A stretch of DNA of 46,127 bases from Myxococcales bacterium (lineage in GTDB: Bacteria > Myxococcota > Bradymonadia > UBA7976 > UBA1532): contig JACKDM010000038.1 in assembly GCA_020633515.1 (NCBI GenBank), positions 1 to 46,127 of the forward strand, read 5' to 3'. Positions within the stretch are counted from its first letter, which is position 1; each line of letters starts with the position of its first letter. Both the position numbers and the translations under genes were made by a program. The notes beneath the pieces are model-generated. The model was not told where the DNA came from, did not search any database, and saw only the letters and a program-made list of their open reading frames with translations. Below, piece after piece: positions 35,453 through 43,686 of the stretch.

Positions 35453-35492
35453 GCTCACAACAGATTCGTTTTACAACGCGAGCGTTGTGAGC
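35453..35492 (+). promoter_or_regulatory. nested inverted repeats upstream of the DUF2325 gene
   Basis: GCTCACAAC (35453-35461) is perfectly complementary to GTTGTGAGC (35484-35492). Inside lies a second palindrome, ACAACGC-GA-GCGTTGT (35473-35488), which shares the right arm. The half-site appears three times: TCACAAC, TTACAAC and, inverted, GTTGTGA. The patch is the most AT-rich stretch for kilobases and lies 65 bases before the ATG at 35557. It looks like an operator for a dimeric repressor, possibly autoregulation by the downstream protein. No T-run follows, so a terminator is less likely. Confidence 0.6.
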
Positions 35493-35556
35493 GCGCCCGC
35501 ATCGTCCGCGCCCCGCCCGGCATCGTCTCGCCCGCACCCATCACCGAGGACCACCC

Positions 35557-36630
35557 ATGGCCACCACCCTCGACCTCGCCGCTGAGTACGACCTCTCCCC
35601 TGACGCCGTCGAGCGCTGGCTGCGCGAGCACGGGCTCGGCAAGCCCAAGGGGCACCTCTCCTCCAAGGCCGAGCGCGCGTTCCGCGACGCGCACGACAAA
35701 CACCGCTCGGTCGCGCAGTGGTTCGTCACCCCCCACCGCCAGAGCGCGCCCCTCACGAGCCCGGCGCACAACCCGGCGACGAACCCGGCGACCCGCGTCG
35801 ACAACCCCGCGATCACCAACCACTACAAGCACAAGCACGACCAGCTCCTCGACGGCTACCGCGGCGTCGTCGCCGAGCGCGACGCGGCGCGCGCCGAGGT
35901 CGAAAAGCTCGGCGCCGAGGTCACCCGCCTCACCGCCGCCCTCGAAGCAGCCGAAGCCGGCCCCAAGCGCAAGCGCGTGCCCGCCGCCGAGCCCGCGCCC
36001 GCTGCGCCCGCCGCCGAGCCGCTGCGGACGGCCCTCGAAGCCACGGGCCTCTTCGGCGACGAGCTGCGCCGCGCGCTCCGGGCGTTCGTCGCCGATGACA
36101 AGCGCTGCGACGCGCTGCTCGCGCAGGCCAGGCTCGAAGACATCACGCTCGTGGCATCCCTCGCGCCCGTCTGCCCCGATCCCACCTGCCGCGAGGTCGC
36201 ATCACTCGATGGCAAGGTCGCCGTCGACGTCACCGCGACCCGCTGTGTCATCTGCCACAACAGCGACAACCGCCGCGCATGGCTCCGCATGGCCCGCGCC
36301 TGCGTGCGCGCCACCCGCACCAAGATCCTCATCGTCGGCGGCGCCGAAGACAGCCACGCCCACGTCAACCAGCTCACCGCGCTCACCCCCGAGCTCGACG
36401 TCAGCCTCGTCGATGGCACGTCGAGCCAGACCCGCCAGCGCGCCCGCAGCAAGGTCCGCGGCGCCGATCTGGTCGTGATCTGGAGCAGCACCCAGCTCGA
36501 TCACACCGTCAGCGATGTCTACAAGAGCGAGGCCGATGCCTTCCCCCGCGCGCTCCGGGTGATGGTGCGCGAGGGCGGCCGAGGCATCAAGGCATTGGCC
36601 GAGGACGTGGTGACGGCGCTCAGTCGCTGA
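35557..36630 (+). CDS. IF2_N-like / coiled-coil / zinc-binding / DUF2325 protein
   Basis: Function unknown, 357 residues. Residues 5-45 (LAAEYDLSPDAVERWLREHG, then KGHLSS) resemble the small helical IF2_N domain, which binds nucleic acid or protein. A coiled coil spans about 95-130 (VAERDAARAEVEKLGAEVTR). A Pro/Ala linker leads to a helical region, then a likely zinc site C206-x4-C211-x18-C230-x2-C233 with H234. Residues 256-350 match DUF2325: KILIVGGAED, SLVDGTSS, GADLVVIWSSTQLDH. DUF2325 looks like a small Rossmann-type module. The ATG at 35557 follows GAGGA. Third-position GC is slightly lower than in neighbours, hinting at transfer. The stop overlaps the NRAMP-related gene by 11 bases, tail to tail. 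The upstream palindrome suggests regulation by itself. Confidence 0.78.
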   Translation: MATTLDLAAEYDLSPDAVERWLREHGLGKPKGHLSSKAERAFRDAHDKHRSVAQWFVTPHRQSAPLTSPAHNPATNPATRVDNPAITNHYKHKHDQLLDGYRGVVAERDAARAEVEKLGAEVTRLTAALEAAEAGPKRKRVPAAEPAPAAPAAEPLRTALEATGLFGDELRRALRAFVADDKRCDALLAQARLEDITLVASLAPVCPDPTCREVASLDGKVAVDVTATRCVICHNSDNRRAWLRMARACVRATRTKILIVGGAEDSHAHVNQLTALTPELDVSLVDGTSSQTRQRARSKVRGADLVVIWSSTQLDHTVSDVYKSEADAFPRALRVMVREGGRGIKALAEDVVTALSR

Positions 36631-37885
36631 TGAACCGCAACCACCCGTAGTACAAGGCAAAGACCGTCAAGAACGCGATCCCCGCGAGGCTCGCCGCGCG
36701 CAGCCACGGCGCCGGGCGGTGCGCGGCCGGGACCGCGTCGCTCGTCATCGCCCGGTGGTTGAGCCACGCCAGCGCCGGCGCGGTCAGGAACGACAACGTC
36801 GTCGCCAGATCGACCATCGCCGTCAGCGATGACATCAGCAGGGACAACACCGCGATGGCACCCGTCGCGAGCGTGACGATGCTCACCCAATACGCCGGCT
36901 TGAAGCCCGGCGCGCTCTCTTCGGCCGACCACGGCCGCTCGGGCGCGCGCAGCCGCAGCCACAGCACCGCGAGCGCGCGCGGGAAGCCATCGACCACCGC
37001 GAACGTCGTCGAGAACATCACCAGGAACGCCGAGACCCCGATCAGCGGCCGGCTCCACTCGCCGAGGCTCGCGGTGTAGAGCGCGATCACCTGCGCCGCG
37101 AAGCCGCCCGCGCTCTCGGGGATGACCGCGCCGGTGCCATGCATCACCGCCGCGCCGAGCACCATGAAACACAGCGCCAGGATCGCGGTGCCCCAGTAGC
37201 CGACGTGGAAGTCGAAGAGCGCCTCCCGCGGCGTCGGCGTGTGCCCGGTGCTCTCCCGCCGCGCCAGGGTCCACAGCGAGTTCCACACGGTGATGTCGAC
37301 GGCCGATGGCATCCAGCCGACCAGCGCCGCGAAGAAGAAGACATCGGCCTCGCCGATCGGCCCCGCCGGCCACCACGACATCGCCGCGAAGTCGATCCGC
37401 GGCAGCGCGAGCACCGTCGCCGCGAGCGTCGCCAGCGTCAGCACCACCAGGATCACCTTGTTGATCGCGTCGAGCCACCGATAGCGCCCGACCGCGAGCA
37501 GCAGCGCGCACAGCGCGATGATGCCCGCCGCGATCGCCGGCGCGCTGGCGTCGAGCCCCAACAGCGCCTTGGCGAGCCCGGCGCAGACCACCGACACCGC
37601 CGCGAGCACCGCGAACATCGTGCCGAGCGTCACCGCGAAGTAGAGCCCGAGCGCCCACCGCCCCTGCCGGCGGTAGCCTTCGAGCAGCGAGGTCCCCGTC
37701 GCCGCCGCGTGCTGCGGCCCGAAGCGGAACGCCGGGTACTTCGCGAGGTTGGCGAGCACGATCAGCCCCGCGAGCCCGAAGCCGTAGACCGCGCCCGCCC
37801 GCGTCGACTGCACCAGGTGGCTCACCCCGATCGCCGCGCCGGCCATCAGCAGGCCCGGCCCGAGCGCCTTCCAGCGGTCCGACAT
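36620..37885 (-). CDS. NRAMP-related membrane transporter
   Basis: Integral membrane protein of 421 residues with about eleven hydrophobic helices. The start LGPGLLMAGAAIGVSHLVQS then TRAGAVYGFGL is typical of a bacterial NRAMP-related clade. In this clade the helix-1 DPGN metal motif of classical Mn/Fe transporters is replaced; here GVSH stands in its place, and the helix-6 segment reads VGWMPSAVDITVW rather than containing MPH. It may therefore carry Mg2+, another ion or a different substrate. The ATG at 37885 follows GGAGGTGA at 5 bases, the best ribosome site in the region; upstream in-frame codons are Arg-rich. It is divergent from the pseudo-receiver gene. Confidence 0.82.
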   Translation of the reverse strand: MSDRWKALGPGLLMAGAAIGVSHLVQSTRAGAVYGFGLAGLIVLANLAKYPAFRFGPQHAAATGTSLLEGYRRQGRWALGLYFAVTLGTMFAVLAAVSVVCAGLAKALLGLDASAPAIAAGIIALCALLLAVGRYRWLDAINKVILVVLTLATLAATVLALPRIDFAAMSWWPAGPIGEADVFFFAALVGWMPSAVDITVWNSLWTLARRESTGHTPTPREALFDFHVGYWGTAILALCFMVLGAAVMHGTGAVIPESAGGFAAQVIALYTASLGEWSRPLIGVSAFLVMFSTTFAVVDGFPRALAVLWLRLRAPERPWSAEESAPGFKPAYWVSIVTLATGAIAVLSLLMSSLTAMVDLATTLSFLTAPALAWLNHRAMTSDAVPAAHRPAPWLRAASLAGIAFLTVFALYYGWLRFISD

Positions 37886-38001
37886 CGTCACCTCCCCGTC
37901 GCGCGGCCGCATCATCGCGCGGTTCGCGCGCGGCGCCAACTGCGGCCCTCCTGATCAAATGCAGCCCGATCCGCTGCCGGCGGAATCACCGACAAATCCG
38001 G

Positions 38002-38030
38002 TTGCCGCCTCGCAGATCGGCCGTTATCGT
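38002..38030 (+). promoter_or_regulatory. promoter placed directly before the GTG at 38037
   Basis: TTGCCG (38002-38007), a 17-base spacer and TATCGT (38025-38030). Transcription would begin at about 38036-38038, on the GTG itself, giving a leaderless mRNA. Confidence 0.4.
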
Positions 38031-38036
38031 GCCGCG

Positions 38037-39752
38037 GTGCAAAAGCGCATCCTGATCGCCGAAGACGAAGCCACCATCGCGCAGGCGCTCGTGCGCCGGC
38101 TCCGGGCCCGGGGCTACGACCCCGTCGCCGCCGACAGCCCCGAGCGCGCCCTGACCACCTTCGAAGAGGGCCGCCCCGACCTCGTCATCGCGAGCCTCAC
38201 CCTGCCCCGCGACGGCGGCGCCCGCCTCTGCCGCGACATCCGCAGCCGCCCGCTCGGCGCGCTCGTCCCGATCCTGTTCCTCGGCACCGGGCGCGAGGCG
38301 ATCGACAGCGTCAGCGAGGCGATCGCGGCCGGCGCCGACCACTACTTCAAGAAGCCCGACGGCATCGGCGACCTGCTCGGCAAGGTGGGCACCTACATCG
38401 GCCCCGGCGAGGACGTGCCCGCGCCGCGCGACGACGAGCGCGGCCCGGTGACGACCGCCGAGTGGGCCGAGCTCGACGCGCTCCTGCACGCGCCGGCCGG
38501 CGACAGCGGCGAGCGCGAGCCCCGCCCCGAGCCGCCGGCGACGCCGCCCCGTCCGCTTCGGCTGGGACGCCGGCAGCGCGCCGCCCCGCCGCCCGAGCCG
38601 CCGCGCCCGCCCGCCGCGCCGCCGGTCCCCGCCCGCCCCCGCGACTTCCGCCCGCCCGAGCGCCCCGCGCCCGATCCGAGCGCCGAGCACGAGCTGATGC
38701 TCGACCCCGGCCGCCCGATGGAGCTCGGCCGCCGCGGGATCGGCGAGCTGTTTGCCGCCGCGTGGCGCGCCGCGCTCACCGGCCGGGTCGAGGTCGCGTC
38801 GGCGGGCGTGCTGCGCCGCGTCTTCTTCGAAGACGGCCGCCCGGTCTACGCCGACAGCAGCGCGCCCGCCGAAGACCTCGCCGCCCACCTCGCCGACGAG
38901 GGCCACGTCGCCCGGCAGGCGCTCACCCGCGCCCGCGCCCGCGCCGATCAGGTCGGCGCCTCGCCGGAGGAGATCCTGATCGAAGCGGGCTTCGTCGACC
39001 CCGACGAGGTCTATCGGGCGCTGCGCGACCATGTGCTCGCGCGGGTGCTCGCGCTGTTTGCGCTCGAACGCGGCGAGGCGGTCGTCATCCGCGGCGGCCC
39101 GCGCCCGCTCGACCCGGTCGAGGTCGGGCTGCACCCGGCGCGGATCGTGCTCGACGGGATCCGCCGCAAGTACGGGCGGTTGCGGCTCTATCGCGCGTTC
39201 GGCACCGCGGGCTCGGTGCCGCGCCCCGCCGCGGTCGAGCTCCCCGAAGACCTCGCGATGCGCCCCGACGAGGCCGCGGTGCGCGCCGCCTGCGACGGCC
39301 ACCGCAGCGTGCTCGAGGTCGCCCGCGCCGCCCGCGTCGGCGAGGTCGACGCGCTCGCGATCCTGTACGGGCTCTCGATCCTCGGCGCCGTCGAGGCCCC
39401 CGGCGGCCGCCGCGCCGGGCTGTTGCCCGCGCTCGACCCCGAGGCCGTCGCCCGCGCCGGCGCGCCCCGCACCGCCGACCAGATGCCCGGCTTCGCCGAT
39501 CTCGTGCAGAGCAAGATCACCGAGGCGCTCGGGGCCGACTACTTCGCGGTGCTCGGGGTCGAGCACAACGCCTCGACCGCCGAGCTGCGCGCCGCCTTCG
39601 AGGCGCTGCGCCGCCGCTTCGACCCCCACCGCGTGCGGCGCGACGGGCCCTTGTGGCATCAAGTGGTCGAGATCGCCGCCGTCGTCGACGACGCGTGGGC
39701 GATCCTGTCCGAGCCTCGCCTGCGCGCCCGCTACGAGGCCGCGCTGCGCTGA
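38037..39752 (+). CDS. pseudo-receiver, DUF4388 and degenerate J-domain protein
   Basis: Signalling protein of 571 residues typical of Myxococcota. The N-terminal receiver starts QKRILIAEDEATIAQALVRR, but the phospho-acceptor position reads VIASLTLP with Ser53 in place of Asp; the pocket acids, Thr (FLGTGRE) and Lys (YFKKPD) remain. A Pro/Arg linker (about 145-215) leads to a DUF4388/PATAN-type domain (ELGRRGIGELFAAAWRAALT to the FFEDGRPVYADS motif). The C-terminus resembles a J-domain (DYFAVLGVEHNASTAELRAA) without HPD (it reads FDPHRV). GTG 38037 is chosen because the receiver starts there; an ATG at 37959 would add 26 non-conserved residues. def follows 24 bases later. Confidence 0.8.
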   Translation: MQKRILIAEDEATIAQALVRRLRARGYDPVAADSPERALTTFEEGRPDLVIASLTLPRDGGARLCRDIRSRPLGALVPILFLGTGREAIDSVSEAIAAGADHYFKKPDGIGDLLGKVGTYIGPGEDVPAPRDDERGPVTTAEWAELDALLHAPAGDSGEREPRPEPPATPPRPLRLGRRQRAAPPPEPPRPPAAPPVPARPRDFRPPERPAPDPSAEHELMLDPGRPMELGRRGIGELFAAAWRAALTGRVEVASAGVLRRVFFEDGRPVYADSSAPAEDLAAHLADEGHVARQALTRARARADQVGASPEEILIEAGFVDPDEVYRALRDHVLARVLALFALERGEAVVIRGGPRPLDPVEVGLHPARIVLDGIRRKYGRLRLYRAFGTAGSVPRPAAVELPEDLAMRPDEAAVRAACDGHRSVLEVARAARVGEVDALAILYGLSILGAVEAPGGRRAGLLPALDPEAVARAGAPRTADQMPGFADLVQSKITEALGADYFAVLGVEHNASTAELRAAFEALRRRFDPHRVRRDGPLWHQVVEIAAVVDDAWAILSEPRLRARYEAALR

Positions 39753-39776
39753 GGGCCGCGCCCCGGAGAGCCACCG

Positions 39777-40313
39777 ATGACCGTACGCACCGTGCTGACC
39801 TGGCCCGACAAGCGCCTGCTCGCGACCGCCCACCCCGTCGAGGCGGTCGACGCCCCGATCCGGGCGCTCGTCGACGACATGTTCGAGACGATGTACGCCG
39901 AGAAGGGCGTCGGCCTCGCCGCGACCCAGATCGGGGTCCCGCTCGAAGTGGTCGTGATGGACTGCGGCAAGAAGGACGCGCCGATGCCGTTCGCGCTGAT
40001 CAACCCGCGCATCGTCGAGCGCGAGGGCGCGATCGTGTGGAGCGAGGGCTGCCTCTCGCTGCCGGGCGTGACCGCCGAGGTCGAGCGCGCCGAGCGGGTC
40101 GTCGTCGAGTACCTCGACCGCGACGGGCAGGCGATGCGGATGCAGGCGTCGGGGCTGTTGGCGGTGTGCATCCAGCACGAGCTCGACCACCTCGACGGGC
40201 AGCTCTACGTCGACCGCCTCGGCAAGCTCGAGCGCCTCTCGGTGCTCAGCGACTACGAGCGCAACCGCAGCGAGCCGCGCCGGGTCGCCGAGGGCGCCGA
40301 GGAGGCGCGGTGA
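39777..40313 (+). CDS. def: peptide deformylase
   Basis: Removes the formyl group from nascent N-terminal fMet, using a bound Fe2+ or other metal. The 178-residue protein contains all three motifs: GVGLAATQIG (44-53), EGCLSLPG (90-97, metal ligand C92) and QHELDH (133-138, ligands H134 and H138, catalytic E135). Length is usual for a type I enzyme. ATG 39777 follows GGAGAG. The TGA overlaps the GTG of fmt (GTGA), the classic def-fmt pair for opening and closing the formyl-Met cycle. Confidence 0.97.
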   Translation: MTVRTVLTWPDKRLLATAHPVEAVDAPIRALVDDMFETMYAEKGVGLAATQIGVPLEVVVMDCGKKDAPMPFALINPRIVEREGAIVWSEGCLSLPGVTAEVERAERVVVEYLDRDGQAMRMQASGLLAVCIQHELDHLDGQLYVDRLGKLERLSVLSDYERNRSEPRRVAEGAEEAR

Positions 40314-41254
40314 AGCCGTCCGCGCTGCGCGTCGTGTTCATGGGCACCCCCGACTTCGCCGTGCCCTCGCTCGAGGTGCTCTTCACGCTCGGCTGCGACG
40401 TGCGCGCGGTCGTCAGCCAGCCCGACCGGCCCCGCGGGCGCGGGCAGAAGGTCGAGCGCACCCCCGTCGCCGCCTGCGCCGACCGCCACGGCGTCCCGGT
40501 GCACCAGTGGGAGAAGCTCGGCAACGAGAGCTACCGCGCCCTCGCCGCGATCGGACCCGACCTCTGCGTCGTCGCCGCCTACGGCAAGATCCTGCGCCCC
40601 CGCTACCTCACCCTGCCCCGCCACGGCTGCCTCAACGTGCACGCGAGCCTGCTGCCCGCGCTGCGCGGCGCCGCGCCGATCCAGTGGGCGGTCGTGCGCG
40701 GCCACGCCGAGGCCGGGGTGACGATCATGCGCATGGACGAGGGCATGGACACCGGCGACATGGGCCCGCGGCTCGCGACCCCGATCGCCGCCGACGAGAC
40801 CGGCGGCGAGCTGCACGACCGCCTCGCCGTCCTCGGCGCGCAGGCGCTGCGGCAGGCGATCGAGGCGCTGTGTGCCGGCGAGCTGCGCTTCGTGCCGCAG
40901 GACCACAACAACGCGACGCTCGCGCCCAAGCTCGACAAGGCCGACGGCCGCCTCGACTTCACCGCGCCCGCGCAGGCCGTACACGACCGCGTCCGCGGCC
41001 TCTCCCCCTGGCCCGGCGCCTGGGTCGAGCGCCCCGAAGGCCCGCTCAAGATCCACCGCACCCGCCTCGCCGACGGCGAGGGCGCGCCCGGCGCAGTGAT
41101 CGCGCACGACCCCGACGGCCCCCGCATCGCGTGCGGCGACGGCGCGGTGACCGTGCTCTCGCTGCAACGCCCCGGCCGCCGCGAGACCGCCGGCGCCGAC
41201 TTCCTCCGCGGCACCCCGCTCCCGATCGGCGCGCGGATCGACGGCGCGTGGTGA
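40310..41254 (+). CDS. fmt: methionyl-tRNA formyltransferase
   Basis: Transfers a formyl group from 10-formyl-THF to Met-tRNA(fMet). The 314-residue protein begins at GTG 40310 with VVFMGTPDFAVPSLEVL, then SQPDRPRGRGQKVERTPV, and the catalytic NVHASLLPALRGAAPI with AAYGKIL before it. The C-terminal OB-like domain contains LSPWPGAW and LKIHRTRLADG. Length fits E. coli Fmt (315). The ribosome site GGAGG lies inside the end of def. It is followed by rsmB after 76 bases, an order (def-fmt-rsmB) common in bacteria. Confidence 0.97.
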   Translation: MKPSALRVVFMGTPDFAVPSLEVLFTLGCDVRAVVSQPDRPRGRGQKVERTPVAACADRHGVPVHQWEKLGNESYRALAAIGPDLCVVAAYGKILRPRYLTLPRHGCLNVHASLLPALRGAAPIQWAVVRGHAEAGVTIMRMDEGMDTGDMGPRLATPIAADETGGELHDRLAVLGAQALRQAIEALCAGELRFVPQDHNNATLAPKLDKADGRLDFTAPAQAVHDRVRGLSPWPGAWVERPEGPLKIHRTRLADGEGAPGAVIAHDPDGPRIACGDGAVTVLSLQRPGRRETAGADFLRGTPLPIGARIDGAW

Positions 41255-41330
41255 GCCGAGCGACCATGCCCGGCGACGCTGCGCAGATCCCGCCCGCAGG
41301 GCGGCCGGATGAGCACGGCGAGGCGCGCAT

Positions 41331-42653
41331 ATGAAAAAAGACGCCCGCGCCGTCGCGCTCGCGGTGCTCGGCCAGCTCGACGACGAGGCCGCGTTCCTCC
41401 AGCCCGCGCTGCAAGCCGCCGCCCACCGCGCCGGGCTCGAACCGCGCGACCGCGGGCTCGCGCTCGAGCTCGTGATGGGCGTCGAGCGCTGGCGGCTCCG
41501 CCTCGACCACGCGCTCGCGCCGCACGTCCGCCGCGGGCTCGACGACACCGATCCGGTCACCCGCCGCATCCTCCGCCTCGCCGCCTATCAGGTGCTCTTC
41601 CTCGACCGCATCCCCGCCCACGCTGCGGTGCACAGCGCCGTCGAGCTCGCCCGCCGCGCCCGCGGCGAGGGCGTCGCGCGCTTCGTCAACGGCGTGCTGC
41701 GCGGCCTCACCCGCGACCCCGGGCAGCCGCCCGCCGGCGACGACCCCGACGCGATCGCGACCCGGCTCAGCCAGCCGCCGTGGCTCGTCGCCCGCTGGCA
41801 CGCCCGCGGCGGCGCGGCCCATGCGGCGGCGCTCGCCGAGGCCCACAACCGCCCGGCGCCGCTCACGATCCGCGTCGCCGGCGACGCGCCCGACCGCGAG
41901 GCGCTCGCCGATCGGCTCCGCGCCGAGGGCGCGACCGTGCGGCCCGCCGCCCACGCGCCCGACGCGCTCCACCTCGAAGACCACCCCGCGCCCTTCGACG
42001 GCGAGAGCTTCCGCGCCGGCTGGTGGCAGGCGCAGGACGAGGCGAGCCAGCTCGTCGTGCGCCTGCTCGACCCGCAGCCCGGCGAGCGGATCTGGGACAC
42101 CTGCGCCGCGCCCGGCGGCAAGACCCGCTACATCGCCCGCCTCATGGGCCACGGCGCGCTCGTCGCGACCGACGTGCACCCGATGAAGGCCGAGCGCCTC
42201 GCGCGCCTGCTGCGCCACCGCCCGCACGTCACCGTGCGCGCCCACGACGCCGCCGAGCCCTTCGCCGAGCCGCCGTTCGACCGGGTCCTCGTCGACGCGC
42301 CCTGCACCGGCCTCGGCGTGATGCGCCGCCACCCCGAGCTCAAGTGGCGCCGCGGCGAGGCCGACATCGCCGATCGCGCCGCCCGCCAGCGCCGCATCCT
42401 CGCCGCCGCCGCCGACGCGGTGCGCCCCGGCGGGCTCCTCGTCTACAGCGTCTGCAGCGACACCCCCGAAGAGGGCCCCGAGCAGGTCGACGCCTTCCTC
42501 GCCGCCCGCCCCGACTACGCGCTCGACGCCCCGCCCCGAGGCCCCGTCGACTGGACCCCGCTCGTCGACGACCGCGGCCGCCTCGCGCTCGACCCCCACC
42601 GCCACGGCGCCGACGGCTTCTTCGCCGCCCGCCTCCGCCGCACCGGGAAGTGA
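41331..42653 (+). CDS. rsmB: 16S rRNA (cytosine-967-C5) methyltransferase
   Basis: Methylates C967 of 16S rRNA. The 440-residue protein has an N-terminal NusB-like RNA-binding domain (ALELVMGVERWRLRLD, LRLAAYQVLFLDRIPAHAAV, RFVNGVLRGL). The methyltransferase domain follows with motif I DTCAAPGGKTRYIA, motif IV VDAPCTGLGVMRRHPE and the catalytic Cys region LLVYSVCSDTPEE. The ATG at 41331 follows GAGG. The stop lies 4 bases before a short ORF that leads into rpe. Length and domain order match E. coli RsmB (429). Confidence 0.95.
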   Translation: MKKDARAVALAVLGQLDDEAAFLQPALQAAAHRAGLEPRDRGLALELVMGVERWRLRLDHALAPHVRRGLDDTDPVTRRILRLAAYQVLFLDRIPAHAAVHSAVELARRARGEGVARFVNGVLRGLTRDPGQPPAGDDPDAIATRLSQPPWLVARWHARGGAAHAAALAEAHNRPAPLTIRVAGDAPDREALADRLRAEGATVRPAAHAPDALHLEDHPAPFDGESFRAGWWQAQDEASQLVVRLLDPQPGERIWDTCAAPGGKTRYIARLMGHGALVATDVHPMKAERLARLLRHRPHVTVRAHDAAEPFAEPPFDRVLVDAPCTGLGVMRRHPELKWRRGEADIADRAARQRRILAAAADAVRPGGLLVYSVCSDTPEEGPEQVDAFLAARPDYALDAPPRGPVDWTPLVDDRGRLALDPHRHGADGFFAARLRRTGK

Positions 42654-42657
42654 CGCC

Positions 42658-42726
42658 ATGAAGCCCCGCATCGCGCCCTCGATCCACGCCGCCGATCGCC
42701 GCCACCGCCCCGCGGAGCGCCCATGA
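42658..42726 (+). CDS. 22-codon leader ORF derived from a partial copy of the rpe 5' end
   Basis: ATG 42658 opens a 22-residue [23 protein letters not shown] and two more residues, whose first ten codons mimic the start of rpe ([13 protein letters not shown]). The TGA at 42724-42726 overlaps the rpe ATG (42723-42725) as ATGA. A GGGAAG lies upstream, near the rsmB stop. It may be a translated leader that couples rpe to rsmB, or only a by-product of a small duplication. No peptide data are available here. Confidence 0.45.
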   Translation: MKPRIAPSIHAADRRHRPAERP

Positions 42727-42750
42727 AGCCCCTCATCGCGCCCTCGATCC
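42658..42750 (+). repeat. direct repeat of the rpe start, 28 bp, offset 65 bp
   Basis: Bases 42658-42685 and 42723-42750 agree at 27 of 28 positions (G/T difference at the eleventh base), then diverge. The second copy is the true rpe start. Confidence 0.9.
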
Positions 42751-43405
42751 TCTCCGCCGACTTCGGCCGCCTCGCCGACGAGCTGCGCGCCGTCACCGCC
42801 GCCGGCGCCGACTGGATCCACCTCGACGTGATGGACGGCCACTTCGTGCCCAACCTCACCTTCGGCCCGGAGCTCGTGCGCGCGATCCGCGACGCGAGCG
42901 ACCGGCCGTTCGACGCGCACCTGATGATCGAAGACCCCGACGCCTGGGTCGGCCGCTTCCGCGACGCCGGCGCCGACTCGATCACGGTGCACGCCGAGGC
43001 GAGCCGCCACCTGCACCGCTCGCTGCAAGCGGTGCGCGACACCGGCGCCCGGGTCGGGGTGAGCCTCAACCCGCACACGCCCTTGTCGGTGCTCGACCAT
43101 GTGCTCGAAGAGGTCGACCTCGTGCTGTTGATGTCGGTCAACCCCGGCTTCGGCGGTCAGCGCTTCATCCCGCAGACGCTCGCCAAGATCGCGGCGCTGC
43201 GGAAAATCATCGACGCGCGCGCGCTCGCTGTTGACATCGAGGTGGACGGCGGCGTAAATACGCGCACCGTTTTTGACGTGGCTCGGGCCGGCGCCAATGT
43301 GTTCGTCGCCGGCTCGGCGGTCTTCGGTGCAGCCCGCTACGATGAAGCCATCGCAGCCCTGCGTACCCGAGCCGAAGACGCGATGCGCGAGAACGGGACG
43401 CTCGT

Positions 43406-43415
<10 letters not shown>
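42723..43415 (+). CDS. rpe: ribulose-phosphate 3-epimerase
   Basis: Interconverts ribulose-5-phosphate and xylulose-5-phosphate in the pentose phosphate pathway. The 230-residue TIM barrel has [30 protein letters not shown] (metal ligands His, Asp), [25 protein letters not shown] and the phosphate loop [10 protein letters not shown] with [12 protein letters not shown] 42723 has GGAG five or so bases upstream and a copied leader before it. The C-terminal codons and the TAG stop lie inside the tRNA-Pro gene, so the last residues (VGA) and the stop are fixed by tRNA sequence. Confidence 0.96.
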
Positions 43416-43521
<106 letters not shown>

Positions 43522-43686
43522 CGGGTCAGTCATTCACGCCCGCCACCCACCTTCCTGCCATTCACTCGATGACATGTTCAATGGGTCGGTGCGCCTTCGT
43601 CACGCCGCTGATCGGTCCGTGCCGGGTGGTGCCATCGGATGGCATGATGGGATGACATCGAAGATGGGGCGATGACTTGGCGATGA

